From Pseudomonas quercus (GTDB lineage: Bacteria > Pseudomonadota > Gammaproteobacteria > Pseudomonadales > Pseudomonadaceae), in the NCBI RefSeq assembly GCF_012033695.1, contig NZ_JAAVJI010000003.1, forward strand, positions 310,001-374,000: DNA of 64,000 nt, written 5' to 3'. Made by a program: the position numbers and the translations under genes. Below are positions 1-8,967 of the stretch, one piece after another; position 1 is the stretch's first letter, and each line of letters begins with the position of its first letter. The notes below the pieces were generated by a model, which worked only from the letters and a program-made list of their open reading frames with translations, did no database searches and was not told where the DNA came from.

Positions 1-515
1 AGCAGGCGCGCTCTGATCGAAGCATCTTCGAACCGCCAACGGATAAAGCGGCATGGGTTCCCGCCCACAATGGCATAAGGCTCCACGCTTTTGGTCACCA
101 GCGCGCCGGCGCCCACCACTGCCCCGTGGCCGATAGTAACGCCGGACAGGATCATGGCGCCCATGCCCACCCAGCAGTCATTCCCGATGATCACATCACC
201 CTTGGTGGGGTGAATGTCCTTGATCTGCTCCGCCTCCTTGAACACCTTCTGGAAGGGGTAGCACGTTACCCAGTCCGTGCGGTGAATACCGCCAAGCAAA
301 ATGTTCACGTTGGCGGCAATCGAGGTATATGCACCGATACGCAGGGTGGCATCGGCCTCGAAATCCCAGACTTCTGGAACCCCATAGCTGCCTGGCCCTA
401 CCGAATACATAGGGTATTTAAGGCGGATCTTTTCAGGGTAGCGCTGCACCCGTTCCAATTGGTTGAGGTGTTTGCGAACCTTGCGCTTACGCCACTTTTC
501 AAGCCATCCGGTCAT
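1..515 (-). CDS. CatB-type hexapeptide acetyltransferase (3' end outside window)
   Basis: The reverse strand is open from an ATG at 515 to the window edge, giving 171 residues without a stop. The C-terminal half shows the left-handed beta-helix pattern, with runs such as VIIGNDCWVGMGAMI and VTIGHGAVVGAGALV, followed by the family signature IVGGNP. A conserved His lies in GGIHRTDWV, the likely catalytic region of xenobiotic and polysaccharide O-acetyltransferases. It probably moves an acetyl group from acetyl-CoA to a sugar of an exopolysaccharide or lipopolysaccharide. It lies 40 bp downstream of a glycosyltransferase on the same strand, so a shared transcript and a role in surface glycan modification are likely. 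The acceptor cannot be told. Only the last residues are missing. Confidence 0.85.
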   Translation of the reverse strand, partial: MTGWLEKWRKRKVRKHLNQLERVQRYPEKIRLKYPMYSVGPGSYGVPEVWDFEADATLRIGAYTSIAANVNILLGGIHRTDWVTCYPFQKVFKEAEQIKDIHPTKGDVIIGNDCWVGMGAMILSGVTIGHGAVVGAGALVTKSVEPYAIVGGNPCRFIRWRFEDASIRARL

Positions 516-555
516 TGTTCTATATCCATAGCCACACAGAGCATCCTTCAGTATT

Positions 556-1440
556 TCAGTGCGTCAGCAACCGCTTGAAGCGCCTTACCGTAGTACGGTC
601 GATCAGCCGCCAGGGAATCTCTCGCAACAAGCGCCACGCGTCGCGCTTGTCCTGTACCACCGCATACTTGAGTGCCTTATTGATCAACGCCACCCGGCCC
701 CGTGCGTACTGCGGATGCGCCTTGTAAGGGGCGATGGTGCGCAGGTCGGAATCGAGCAGCACCTTGTAGCGTTTGGAAAGGTTGTTAGGGTGGCGGCGGT
801 AGCGCGTGACCACGTCAGGAAGCACATGTACCCCGAAGCCTTGGTACGCAATGCGCAGGGTCATCTGGAAATCCTGAACTTTGATCGCAGCGTCGTAGCC
901 ACCCACTGCCTTTATTGCGCTCATGCGGTACAAGGAAACAGGTGCACCTACCACGCGCCCTTCAGCTAGTAGCGAGGCAAAATCCAGATGCCGAATACCC
1001 TGCTGGCGTTCGGTTTTGGTGAGGGTGCCGTGCTCATCCATATAGGTAATCAGAGCGCCCACCAGGCCTACCTCAGGATGAGCTTCCAGGTACCTGGCCC
1101 GCACGCTGATGGAATGCGGCAGCATGAGGTCATCCAGGTCAGGCGTCGCCACATAATCACCGCGAGCGACTGACAGGCCGGTATTCAGCGCACCACTGAC
1201 CCCTTGGTTGGCCTGGGTATACAGAGAAAACCCATAACGTGGCTGCAGGCTGTTCAGCAGTTCGATGCTGCGGTCCGTTGACCCGTCATCCACAATGATG
1301 ACTTCGAAATTGCCGTAATCCTGGGCATAAATGCTTTCGAGCGCTTGCTCAAGGTACCGCTCGGCGTTGTAGCAAGGCGCAATGATCGAAACCAGTGGCA
1401 TTGAAGCCGCAAGGGGGCGGGAAAGATGGTGCTCAGTCAT
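556..1440 (-). CDS. Family 2 glycosyltransferase
   Basis: This 294-residue protein has a GT-A fold start (VSIIAPCYNAERYLEQAL), the nucleotide-binding VDDGSTD motif near residue 50 and a DLDD metal-binding motif near residue 107. These are hallmarks of inverting GT2 enzymes that transfer a sugar from a nucleotide-sugar donor. There is no obvious transmembrane segment, so it is probably a soluble or peripheral cytoplasmic enzyme that builds an O-antigen or exopolysaccharide unit. The downstream acetyltransferase on the same strand fits a small glycan cluster continuing past the left edge. Donor and acceptor are unknown. Confidence 0.88.
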   Translation of the reverse strand: MTEHHLSRPLAASMPLVSIIAPCYNAERYLEQALESIYAQDYGNFEVIIVDDGSTDRSIELLNSLQPRYGFSLYTQANQGVSGALNTGLSVARGDYVATPDLDDLMLPHSISVRARYLEAHPEVGLVGALITYMDEHGTLTKTERQQGIRHLDFASLLAEGRVVGAPVSLYRMSAIKAVGGYDAAIKVQDFQMTLRIAYQGFGVHVLPDVVTRYRRHPNNLSKRYKVLLDSDLRTIAPYKAHPQYARGRVALINKALKYAVVQDKRDAWRLLREIPWRLIDRTTVRRFKRLLTH

Positions 1441-1602
1441 AAATCAGTGCGCCCAATGGCCTTACTTTTTGACAGGCAAGCCTGAAGGGCCGCTGCCCTT
1501 AAGCAAAGCGATCGTTGTTTTAAGGACACGTATGATGCGGCATCGCTTGCGCGGTTGTCATGGCCGGAATGTCAGCGCTGATACATTTTGCTTACAAAGT
1601 GC

Positions 1603-1631
1603 AAAAGGCCCGCCCTGAACAGGCGGGCCTT
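1603..1631 (-). terminator. Intrinsic terminator of the porin gene
   Basis: A perfect 10-bp stem (AAGGCCCGCC paired with GGCGGGCCTT) with a 7-nt loop is followed on the minus strand by TTTT. It lies 7 bp beyond the porin stop codon at 1638. Confidence 0.85.
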
Positions 1632-1637
1632 AAGGGG

Positions 1638-2915
1638 TTAGAACACGTTGATCGGGTACTCCACAAACACCCGCACCTCATTACCGTCGTCGTTGTAGCC
1701 CGACTCGCGCACATTGGTGGAGGTACGCAGCATCGAATTGCGCAGGCGTACTTTCAGGTCTTTTGCAGGGCCTTCCTGCACGACGTATTGCAGTTGGTTG
1801 AACCACTCACGCTCATTGCCTTCGCCACTGTTGGTGCGGATATTGTCGCCCCGTACGTAAGCGATCTTGTAGCTCAGGCCTGGGATACCATAGGCCGCAA
1901 AGTCCAGGCCATAGGCCAGCTGCCACGAGCGCTCATCCTCGGCGTTGAAGTCCGACCAGTAGGAGTTGGCCAGGAAGATAGTAGAACCCCCATCACCCAC
2001 GCCGCCGTTCTTGCCATAGCCGCCGTAGTTATAGCCCGTGTCGCCGGTGCTGCGCTGGTGGGCCAGGGTGAAGGAGTGGGCGCCCAAGGCATAGGTGGCT
2101 GCCAGGCTCCAGATCGTGTTGTTCTGGCCTGTGCTCAGCTGGTCTGCATAGGATTGGTCCAGGCGTGTACGATAACCGTTGAAGTCCAGGGTCAGGGACT
2201 GGTCGCTGGCCATGGGCATCACATAGGTCATGCCCAGGTATTGTTTCTTGAGGCGGTCCTGTACGTCGGAGGCGTAGAGCGAAGCGGTGAACTGGTCGGT
2301 GAATTTATAACTGCCCCCGAACACATCCATCTGCTTGATGCCGCCGCTGTCACGGCCTTCATCGCTTTTTCGAGTTTGGGCCGTGAAGTGCCCGGCGTTG
2401 AGTTCCAGGCCTTCTACCTCGCGAGAGGTAAGCAGGTAGCCGGTGTAACTCTCTGGCAGCAAGCGGCTGTCGTCGTAGTTCATGACAGGCAGCGCCGGCA
2501 TCATTTCGCCGTATTTCAGTACGGTATTGGACACACGAAACTTGATCGCCGCGCCCGCACGCGCAATGTCGTGCTCGGGATTGCCGTGGTTGTCCTGCCG
2601 GAAGAAATCGATGCCACCCGCGCCGCTGCGGCCACCGCCGCCGTCCAGGCGCAGTGCGTACAGGCCGAAAGCATCCACGCCCACGCCGACAGTACCTTGA
2701 GTGAAACCGGAGCTGAATTGGCCAATGACGCCTTGCCCCCATTCAGCACGGTCTTCAGCCCCGTGCTTGTAGTCACGATTCATGTAGGCATTGCGCAGCA
2801 GCACATTAAGGTGGCTGTCTTCCACGAAACCTTGGGCATTGGATTGATCGCTGGCCATCGCGTGGGTAGCGGTGCAGATCCCTAGCGCCAGTACGCCGAT
2901 ACGGTAGTTCAACAT
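1638..2915 (-). CDS. OprD-family outer membrane porin
   Basis: The protein has 425 residues from the ATG at 2915, which has an AAGGAA ribosome site about 8 bases upstream; an upstream in-frame start at 2972 would add 19 unlikely residues ahead of the signal peptide. A signal peptide (MLNYRIGVLALGICTATHAMA) precedes a mature protein rich in alternating beta-strand pattern, Gly and aromatic residues, with ADRAEWGQG and SYTGYLLTSREVEG typical of OprD/OprE channels. It ends in Phe, as outer membrane barrels usually do. These porins take up amino acids or aromatic acids; the substrate here cannot be assigned. The gene is monocistronic, with its own promoter (3007-3035) and terminator. Confidence 0.93.
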   Translation of the reverse strand: MLNYRIGVLALGICTATHAMASDQSNAQGFVEDSHLNVLLRNAYMNRDYKHGAEDRAEWGQGVIGQFSSGFTQGTVGVGVDAFGLYALRLDGGGGRSGAGGIDFFRQDNHGNPEHDIARAGAAIKFRVSNTVLKYGEMMPALPVMNYDDSRLLPESYTGYLLTSREVEGLELNAGHFTAQTRKSDEGRDSGGIKQMDVFGGSYKFTDQFTASLYASDVQDRLKKQYLGMTYVMPMASDQSLTLDFNGYRTRLDQSYADQLSTGQNNTIWSLAATYALGAHSFTLAHQRSTGDTGYNYGGYGKNGGVGDGGSTIFLANSYWSDFNAEDERSWQLAYGLDFAAYGIPGLSYKIAYVRGDNIRTNSGEGNEREWFNQLQYVVQEGPAKDLKVRLRNSMLRTSTNVRESGYNDDGNEVRVFVEYPINVF

Positions 2916-3006
2916 CTTGCATTCCTTGTGCCGAGAAAAAACCCGTGGGCTGGAAGGCCCTTTGCAGAGCACAGGCCAACGCTACCAGCAGCCACAGCGG
3001 GCTCGG

Positions 3007-3035
3007 ATCCTAGTGAGGACAGGAAAGGGTGTCAA
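3007..3035 (-). promoter_or_regulatory. Sigma-70 promoter of the porin gene
   Basis: Read on the minus strand, a perfect -35 TTGACA (3030-3035) is followed after exactly 17 bp by TAGGAT (3007-3012). Transcription would start near 2999, leaving a leader of about 85 nt before the porin ATG at 2915. Confidence 0.72.
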
Positions 3036-3120
3036 ACTACAAAACGGAGTAAAACGCGCTGGAGGAGGCAGATGCGTGGGCACCCTGCTCGACGGCAGAT
3101 GGGCTTTTCAGCATCGCCTG

Positions 3121-3315
3121 CTAAGGCTTTGCACCGCCCAGCAGTGCTTCCAGCTCATCGTCACTGATCAACCCTGCTGGATAGCGATTTGCGATCGCTT
3201 CGCGAAAGTCTTCGGGCCGTGCGCCTGTGGAGGGCCTGGTTTTGAGCGGCTGGGCAAGACTTTGGCAGGCCACGCCGTCGCTCTTTTGAGGTACCGCATC
3301 TCTGACTGCATTCAT
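3121..3315 (-). CDS. Small hypothetical protein, 64 aa
   Basis: I do not recognise this protein. The ORF begins with an ATG at 3315 preceded by GGGGA at a workable distance, and its codon choice resembles the neighbouring genes. The N-terminal half is basic and polar; the C-terminal half (EDFREAIANRYPAG, then SDDELEALLG) looks like an amphipathic acidic helix. No signal peptide or membrane segment is visible. It sits alone in the 515-bp gap between the porin promoter and agmatine deiminase. It could be a real small protein or a chance ORF. Confidence 0.42.
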   Translation of the reverse strand: MNAVRDAVPQKSDGVACQSLAQPLKTRPSTGARPEDFREAIANRYPAGLISDDELEALLGGAKP

Positions 3316-3451
3316 GGCAACATCCCCGGCTCAACGCGCAACGCAGGCTAAGTCCTGTTCATGACAAAACGAGGGCGTTCAGGTTCGTCTTCGCTAAGCA
3401 TTTAGATACAAAACCTGTGCCACCGTTCATTACGTAACACGGTGAATGCGC

Positions 3452-3479
3452 AAAAGCCCGGCAGTTTGGTACCGGGCTT
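3452..3479 (-). terminator. Intrinsic terminator of agmatine deiminase
   Basis: The 8-bp stem AAGCCCGG/CCGGGCTT (3454-3461 with 3472-3479) is followed by a short T run on the minus strand. It begins 9 bp after the stop codon of the deiminase gene. Confidence 0.75.
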
Positions 3480-3487
3480 ATGAGGGC

Positions 3488-4594
3488 TCAGGAATGGTGG
3501 GGCGCAGGTTGCTGCTGGGTCAGGCAGTGAATATTGCCGCCACCTAGCAGCAACTCACGCCCAGGCACGAACACCACTTCATGCTCCGGGAACACCTGCT
3601 GCAGAATAGCCCGGGCCGCGTCATCTGTGGCTTCGCCAAAGCTGGGTGCGATAATGCCGCCATTCACGATCAGGAAGTTCACGTAGGACCCGGCAAGCCG
3701 CACGGAAGGGTCTCGATGCTGGCTACCTGCGGCAATGTCGACGCCATCACATTCTTCCTCGGTGGCGAACAACGGGCCAGGGATGGGCATTTTGTGCACT
3801 ATGAACGCGCGACCTTTGGCATCGGTCGTGGTTTCCAGCACGCGCAAGGCGGCCTGGCAACGGCTGTAGTTCGGGTTTTCCGGGTCGTCTGTCCAGGCCA
3901 GTAACACTTCACCAGGGCGAACGTAACAGCAGAAGTTATCCACGTGCCCATCGGTTTCATCATTGAACAGCCCATCGGGAAGCCAAACCACCTTGCTGAC
4001 ATTCAGGTGGTCCCCCAGTATCGCTTCGATTTGAGCACGGTCCATGTGGGGGTTGCGGTTGCGGTTGAGCAGGCACTCCTCGGTGGTAATCACCGTACCC
4101 TCCCCGTCCACATGAATGGAGCCACCCTCCAGTACAAAGCCTTCTGTGCGGTAGCGTGCCAGGCGTTCCATTTCGAGCACCTTGCGGGCTACCTGGTCGT
4201 CACGCTGCCATGGGCTGTACAAGCCACCCTCGAAACCGCCCCAGGCATTGAAGCCCCAATCTACACCGCGCACTTCACCTTGGTCATTGATCACGAAGCT
4301 AGGGCCTGTGTCGCGCATCCAGGCGTCATCGCTGCTCATTTCTACCAGCCGAATGTTAGGAACATCCAGCCGGGCACGAGCGTTTTCGTATTGCGCCGCC
4401 GAAACGGCCACCGTCACTGGCTCGAAACGGGCGATGGCCCGGGCCAGGGTCACATGTGCGGCCTGGGCCGGCTTGCCACCGAGGCGCCAGTTGTCTGGGC
4501 GCTCGGGCCAGATCATCCAGACCTGGCTTTGGGAAGCCCACTCGGCTGGCATATGGAAGCCGTCGGCGCGTGGCGTGCTGTTCAGGGTGGTCAT
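3488..4594 (-). CDS. aguA: Agmatine deiminase
   Basis: The 368-residue protein matches the full family length. Agmatine deiminase hydrolyses agmatine to N-carbamoylputrescine and ammonia, the first step of the arginine decarboxylase route to putrescine. Visible guanidino-group-modifying features are MPAEWA near the start, DAWMRDTGP, the [10 protein letters not shown] block carrying catalytic acid and His residues, and GGGNIHC, whose Cys357 should be the nucleophile. The usual partner aguB (N-carbamoylputrescine amidohydrolase) is not adjacent. The neighbouring gene upstream encodes a kinase/aminotransferase fusion on the same strand, about 180 bp away. This suggests, but does not prove, a shared amine-catabolic theme. 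Confidence 0.96.
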   Translation of the reverse strand: MTTLNSTPRADGFHMPAEWASQSQVWMIWPERPDNWRLGGKPAQAAHVTLARAIARFEPVTVAVSAAQYENARARLDVPNIRLVEMSSDDAWMRDTGPSFVINDQGEVRGVDWGFNAWGGFEGGLYSPWQRDDQVARKVLEMERLARYRTEGFVLEGGSIHVDGEGTVITTEECLLNRNRNPHMDRAQIEAILGDHLNVSKVVWLPDGLFNDETDGHVDNFCCYVRPGEVLLAWTDDPENPNYSRCQAALRVLETTTDAKGRAFIVHKMPIPGPLFATEEECDGVDIAAGSQHRDPSVRLAGSYVNFLIVNGGIIAPSFGEATDDAARAILQQVFPEHEVVFVPGRELLLGGGNIHCLTQQQPAPHHS

Positions 4595-4667
4595 CAGGGG
4601 TCAGGGCTCCAGTAAACCGTCAAAAGGGCAATGGGAGCATGCCAAGGCCGCGATTGAAAGGCGGTGA

Positions 4668-4778
4668 ATGCTTTTTGCCGATAAAAATCGGCGGATAACA
4701 TCCGACGCAGCGTCCAAGCGCAAGCGCATGCAGAAACGCGCGATCAACGGCTTGCAGGCCATTGCCCAAGGCTTATAG
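4668..4778 (+). CDS. Candidate 36-aa basic small protein
   Basis: This short ORF runs from the ATG at 4668 to a TAG at 4776-4778. It has a good ribosome site (AAAGGCGGTGA directly upstream) and a strongly basic middle (SKRKRMQKRA) followed by a likely amphipathic helix (INGLQAIAQGL). Its last bases overlap the end of the convergent fusion gene by 6 bp. It fills most of the intergenic space between aguA and that gene. I do not recognise it. The composition suggests nucleic-acid binding or ribosome association, but this is only inference. Confidence 0.4.
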   Translation: MLFADKNRRITSDAASKRKRMQKRAINGLQAIAQGL

Positions 4779-7676
4779 GTCCTCCTCTAATACCTTGGTT
4801 ACACAGTCGATGAAGAAGTCTACGCTTTGCCGACCGGTACACATGGGGGGTTTGATCTTGAGAATATTAAGATGGTCGCCCGTGGGTTGCATGAAAACGC
4901 CCAGGTCGCGCAGGCGGTTGCACAGCACGGCGGTTTCTTCGGTGGCAGGCTCCAGCGTAGTGCGGTCACGTACCAGCTCCAGCCCCAGGTAGAAGCCTGA
5001 ACCATGGGCCGCACCTACGAGCGGAAAACGCTCCACGAGCTCCTCCAGCCGCTGCTTGAAATAGGCTCCGGTCTCGCGTGCGTTATCCCACAGCCCCTCT
5101 TCTTGCATCACGTCCAGCACTGCCAGGCCGATCTCGCAGCTGACCGGGCTGCCGCCTGCCGATGAAAAGAAGTAACCTTCTGCTTCCAGGGCTTCGGCGA
5201 TTTCACGCCGCGTGATCACAGCACCCAGCGGGTGGCCGTTCCCCATGCCTTTGGCCATGGTGATAATGTCAGGCACCACCCCTTGCTCTTCGACCCCCCA
5301 GAAGTGAGTACCCAGCCGGCCATACCCCACTTGGATTTCATCGGCGATACACACCCCTCCCCGTGCATGCACCTGGCCATAGACCTGCTCCAGGTAGCCC
5401 GGTGGCAAGGCAATTCCCCCAGCGTTGCCATATACCGGCTCACAGATGAACCCTGCCACTTGCCGCCCCTGCGCATCCAGTGTAGCTAGCACATCGTTCA
5501 CGCTGCGCACGTAGTCAGCGGTACTGTCAGGACCTCGATAAGGGCCTCGGTAGGTGTTAGGCGCGACCACCGGGTGAACCCATTCCGGGCGGGTTTCCAA
5601 GGCTTTAGGGTTATCGGCGATGGACGTGGATAGGGCATCGGCACCGGCGGTCCAGCCGTGATAGGCCTCCAGCACGCTGAGCATGTCGCGGCCACCGCTG
5701 TAGGCCCACGCTAGCCGTATGGCCAGGTCGTTGGCCTCACTCCCGCTGTTGACCAGGAACACCCGGTTCATCGAGGAAGGCGATAGCGCCAGCAGCCGTT
5801 CGGAAAACTCGGCCAGCGCGGCGTAATGAAAACGTGAGTTGGTATTGAGCAGGGACCACTGCCGGCTGGCTACTTGGGCCATGCGCGGGTGGCCATGGCC
5901 TAATACCGCCACGTTATTGAGCATGTCCAGGTAGGCGCGGCCTTGCAGGTCGATCAAGTGGTTGCGCCAGCCACGCTCTATACGGGGCGGTGCCTGATAA
6001 TAATGCTTTTGGGAACGGGCAAAGCTGGCGTCGCGGCGAGCCAGCAGCGCCTGAGCCTCTTCGTACGGCGGTGCATCACAGGCCCAACCCAGCACCGCAG
6101 AGGGAGACGGCGACAGGCGCGACCAGGCTGCAGCTCTGGAAGGCGTGGTGAACGCGGGGGCCGGTAGGTCAACGGCCATCAGTTGCACACGTAGGCCAGC
6201 GCTGACAGTGCCCAGCGGTTGGCCTGCCTGCCTCTTTCCAGGGAGGGCCTTGATATGTTCGCTGTCCAGGCGTAGCGCCCACTGCTGGTTTCTCAGCACC
6301 CACCCTGTGTCAGTCGCTTCGAACAGGCCCTCGAACGGGGCCTGGAGGGCCTGCTCGCTGGCCAGCAGCAGGTCGACGTGCAATGCGAAGGTGTCAGGCT
6401 CCCGGGCAGTATCGGGTTGGGTCTGGGCCAGGCAGTATTCGCCGTAACGGGAAGCCGCGGCGGCGAACCCTGGCAAGGCCGCCGCCAGCTGCCGAGCCAC
6501 GGCGCTGTCCGCTTCCCAGTTGCCCGCCTGCCAGTGGGGGCTGAGCACCCCCAGGTGCAAGGTATTAACCGATGCTGCATTCAGCGCGGGTAACAAGGTA
6601 TGGCCGGAGCCCTCGAAGGTAATACCGGGTGCTGCACCGACGGCTTGCAAAATGGCACTGTCCATCAGCTCAGGCGGCACAGACCGTGCGACATCGAACA
6701 CTTCCCATTCATGGGCGGCATTGGCCAGCAGGTAAGGATTGTCTGGGTTGAGCGTGAGCTGCTGGGCTGTGCTTAATACCAGCACCGCCGCCCGGTTCAC
6801 AATCAACGGCCACAGCGCTTGCAGTTCAGCCACCGCCAGGGGGTTGGCCTGATGATAGGCCACGATGGCGGGCAGCAGCCCCAGCGGGTCCCCTTCACAG
6901 TGGTGCAATAGCCCCGCACAGGTCACGCTCAAGTCGGCTACCCGCCAGGTATGGGCAAGGTCGCCGAAGTCGATGATGCCCGCCAGCACCCATTCGCGCT
7001 GCGCCGTACGCTGCCACAGGGTGTTGTCATCTGTAAGGTCCAGGTGAACGGCCTGGGTGGGCAACAGGTGAGCCAAGCTGTCGAGCCTGGCCTGCGCCTG
7101 CTGTGTAGCCTGCTGCACCTGCTGCTGGCGTTCAGGCTGGCCGTTCAGCACGGCGAGCAGGTGCTTCACCAGGGTTGCTGCATGCTGAGGGTCCCACTGC
7201 AAGGTGCGCGTCAGGCCTGGGTGGCTGAAGCCCTCCAGGGCGCGATCTACCTGCGCGCACAGGCGCCCTAAGGCTGCGCGAAGCTCAGGCCCTACATAAG
7301 GCCGGCGCGTCAGCGGTTCGCCCTCCAGGTAATCCAGCAGGCGAATGTGCAAAGGCTCATCGTTCATGACCACGCTTAACAACAGCGCCCCCGCATGCGT
7401 TGGCCTCACTTTGGGTACCGGCAGCCCCTGATGGGCCAAGTGGGCCAAGGCGGCGTGCTGCGCCTGAAGCTCTTCTACGGCGTAATAGCCGTGGCAGGCC
7501 TTGAGCACAAACTGGCCTTCCGTGCTTTGCACATGAAAATTAAGGTCCTGCTGGCTGCCCATGGGCGTCAGTTCAGCCTGGAGGCCGTAATGCTCATGCA
7601 GGATTTGGCACGCATCAGCAACACTCAGGCGAGGTGTGGGCAGGCTGGAACGCTGGATCAATGCAGGAAGCGACAT
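4773..7676 (-). CDS. APH-type kinase / degenerate M23-like / class III aminotransferase fusion
   Basis: This 967-residue protein has three parts. Residues about 20-330 form an aminoglycoside-phosphotransferase/choline-kinase fold with Lys59, the catalytic loop HLDLTDDN (211-218) and DFG (236-238). Residues about 420-500 resemble the LytM/M23 fold (VDLLLASEQALQAPFEG and PLGTVSAG), but the metal His expected four residues before Asp435 is Ala431, so it is probably not a peptidase. Residues about 545-967 are a class III PLP enzyme with ADEIQVGYGR (Asp about 779) and AKGMGNGHPLGA (PLP Lys about 809). In humans, hydroxylysine kinase and the AGXT2L phospho-lyases are separate proteins of these two families. 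By inference this fusion phosphorylates an amino alcohol and then eliminates phosphate. The substrate is unknown; a simple aminotransferase role is the alternative. Confidence 0.85.
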   Translation of the reverse strand: MSLPALIQRSSLPTPRLSVADACQILHEHYGLQAELTPMGSQQDLNFHVQSTEGQFVLKACHGYYAVEELQAQHAALAHLAHQGLPVPKVRPTHAGALLLSVVMNDEPLHIRLLDYLEGEPLTRRPYVGPELRAALGRLCAQVDRALEGFSHPGLTRTLQWDPQHAATLVKHLLAVLNGQPERQQQVQQATQQAQARLDSLAHLLPTQAVHLDLTDDNTLWQRTAQREWVLAGIIDFGDLAHTWRVADLSVTCAGLLHHCEGDPLGLLPAIVAYHQANPLAVAELQALWPLIVNRAAVLVLSTAQQLTLNPDNPYLLANAAHEWEVFDVARSVPPELMDSAILQAVGAAPGITFEGSGHTLLPALNAASVNTLHLGVLSPHWQAGNWEADSAVARQLAAALPGFAAAASRYGEYCLAQTQPDTAREPDTFALHVDLLLASEQALQAPFEGLFEATDTGWVLRNQQWALRLDSEHIKALPGKRQAGQPLGTVSAGLRVQLMAVDLPAPAFTTPSRAAAWSRLSPSPSAVLGWACDAPPYEEAQALLARRDASFARSQKHYYQAPPRIERGWRNHLIDLQGRAYLDMLNNVAVLGHGHPRMAQVASRQWSLLNTNSRFHYAALAEFSERLLALSPSSMNRVFLVNSGSEANDLAIRLAWAYSGGRDMLSVLEAYHGWTAGADALSTSIADNPKALETRPEWVHPVVAPNTYRGPYRGPDSTADYVRSVNDVLATLDAQGRQVAGFICEPVYGNAGGIALPPGYLEQVYGQVHARGGVCIADEIQVGYGRLGTHFWGVEEQGVVPDIITMAKGMGNGHPLGAVITRREIAEALEAEGYFFSSAGGSPVSCEIGLAVLDVMQEEGLWDNARETGAYFKQRLEELVERFPLVGAAHGSGFYLGLELVRDRTTLEPATEETAVLCNRLRDLGVFMQPTGDHLNILKIKPPMCTGRQSVDFFIDCVTKVLEEDL

Positions 7677-7856
7677 CGGGCAGGCCTCGGCTTTATTCTG
7701 CTCCTACTATCTGCAAGGTGCGCCTGAATTGGCAAGTGCGGGTGCGCTTTTGGTGGGTGCCTTGCGCCTTTGAGGCATTCCAGCTTGCGCCCGGCCGCAT
7801 ATCCCCACAAAGTATGCCCATTTATATTGGCGACTTAAGGGAAAAGGCGCGTTCAC

Positions 7857-8939
7857 ATGCGAATCCTCATTACTGGTGGTGCAGGCTTTATCGGTTCTGC
7901 ACTCGTGCGGCACCTGATCGAAAATACCGAGCACGATGTTCTTAACATCGACAAGCTTACCTATGCAGGCAACCTTGAATCCCTGGCGGGCATCGCGACC
8001 AACACGCGCTATGAATTCGTTCAGGCCGACATCGCTGACCAACCCAAGATTGCTGAAGTGCTGGCGCGCTTCCAGCCTGAAGCCATCATGCACCTGGCGG
8101 CCGAGTCCCATGTGGACCGCTCCATTGATGGCCCTAGCGAGTTCATCCAGACCAACATCGTGGGCACCTATGCGCTGCTTGAAGCCACGCGTGCGTACTG
8201 GAGCCAGCTAGGCGAACCGGCACGTACAGCATTTCGCTTCCATCACATTTCCACGGATGAGGTGTATGGCGACCTGCATGGCGTGGATGACCTGTTCACC
8301 GAAACCACCCCTTACGCGCCCAGCTCGCCGTACTCGGCCAGCAAGGCCGCGTCCGACCACCTGGTTCGCGCCTGGCACCGTACCTACGGCCTGCCTGTGG
8401 TCGTCACCAACTGTTCGAACAACTACGGCCCGTACCACTTCCCGGAAAAGCTGATCCCGCTGGTGATCCTCAATGCACTGGAAGGCAAGAAACTGCCGGT
8501 ATACGGTGACGGCCTGCAGGTGCGCGACTGGCTGTTCGTGGAAGACCATGCCCGTGCCCTGCTTGAGGTAGTAACCCGTGGCGACGTAGGCGAGACCTAT
8601 AACATCGGCGGCCATAACGAGCAGAAGAACATCGACGTGGTGCGCGGCATCTGTGCCCTGCTTGAAGAGCTGGCCCCCAGCCGCCCTGAAGGGGTCGCCC
8701 ACTACGCCGACCTGATCACGTTCGTGAAGGATCGCCCTGGTCACGACCTGCGCTACGCCATCGATGCCAGCAAGATCGAGCGTGACTTGGGCTGGGTGCC
8801 TCAGGAAACCTTCCAGACCGGCCTGCGCAAGACCGTGCAATGGTACCTGGACAACCTGGAATGGTGCCGCCGCGTACAGGACGGCAGCTATCAACGCGAG
8901 CGCCTGGGCTTTACCGAACCCAAGGACCTGATCGCATGA
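7857..8939 (+). CDS. rfbB: dTDP-glucose 4,6-dehydratase
   Basis: This 360-residue enzyme of the extended short-chain dehydrogenase family converts dTDP-glucose to dTDP-4-keto-6-deoxyglucose, the second step of dTDP-L-rhamnose synthesis. The NAD-binding motif GGAGFIG starts at residue 7. The catalytic block [14 protein letters not shown] carries the Thr-Asp-Glu triad region, and YSASKAASD carries the catalytic Tyr and Lys. Length is normal. It opens a three-gene unit with rfbC and rfbD; a TATATT element at 7823-7828 could be its -10 box, but no good -35 is seen. Confidence 0.97.
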   Translation: MRILITGGAGFIGSALVRHLIENTEHDVLNIDKLTYAGNLESLAGIATNTRYEFVQADIADQPKIAEVLARFQPEAIMHLAAESHVDRSIDGPSEFIQTNIVGTYALLEATRAYWSQLGEPARTAFRFHHISTDEVYGDLHGVDDLFTETTPYAPSSPYSASKAASDHLVRAWHRTYGLPVVVTNCSNNYGPYHFPEKLIPLVILNALEGKKLPVYGDGLQVRDWLFVEDHARALLEVVTRGDVGETYNIGGHNEQKNIDVVRGICALLEELAPSRPEGVAHYADLITFVKDRPGHDLRYAIDASKIERDLGWVPQETFQTGLRKTVQWYLDNLEWCRRVQDGSYQRERLGFTEPKDLIA

Positions 8940-8967
8940 AGCAGATTGTCTTGGTGAGGGCAGCGCG

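Noticed and set aside
1532-1618. 28-residue plus-strand ORF with an AAGGA ribosome site
   Set aside because: It ends inside the porin terminator, is Cys/His/Arg-rich without a hydrophobic or helical pattern, and nothing else supports it.
1560-2885. Long plus-strand ORF of 441 codons
   Set aside because: It lies opposite the porin gene, has no family signature, and the minus strand carries a signal peptide, a barrel pattern, a promoter and a terminator.
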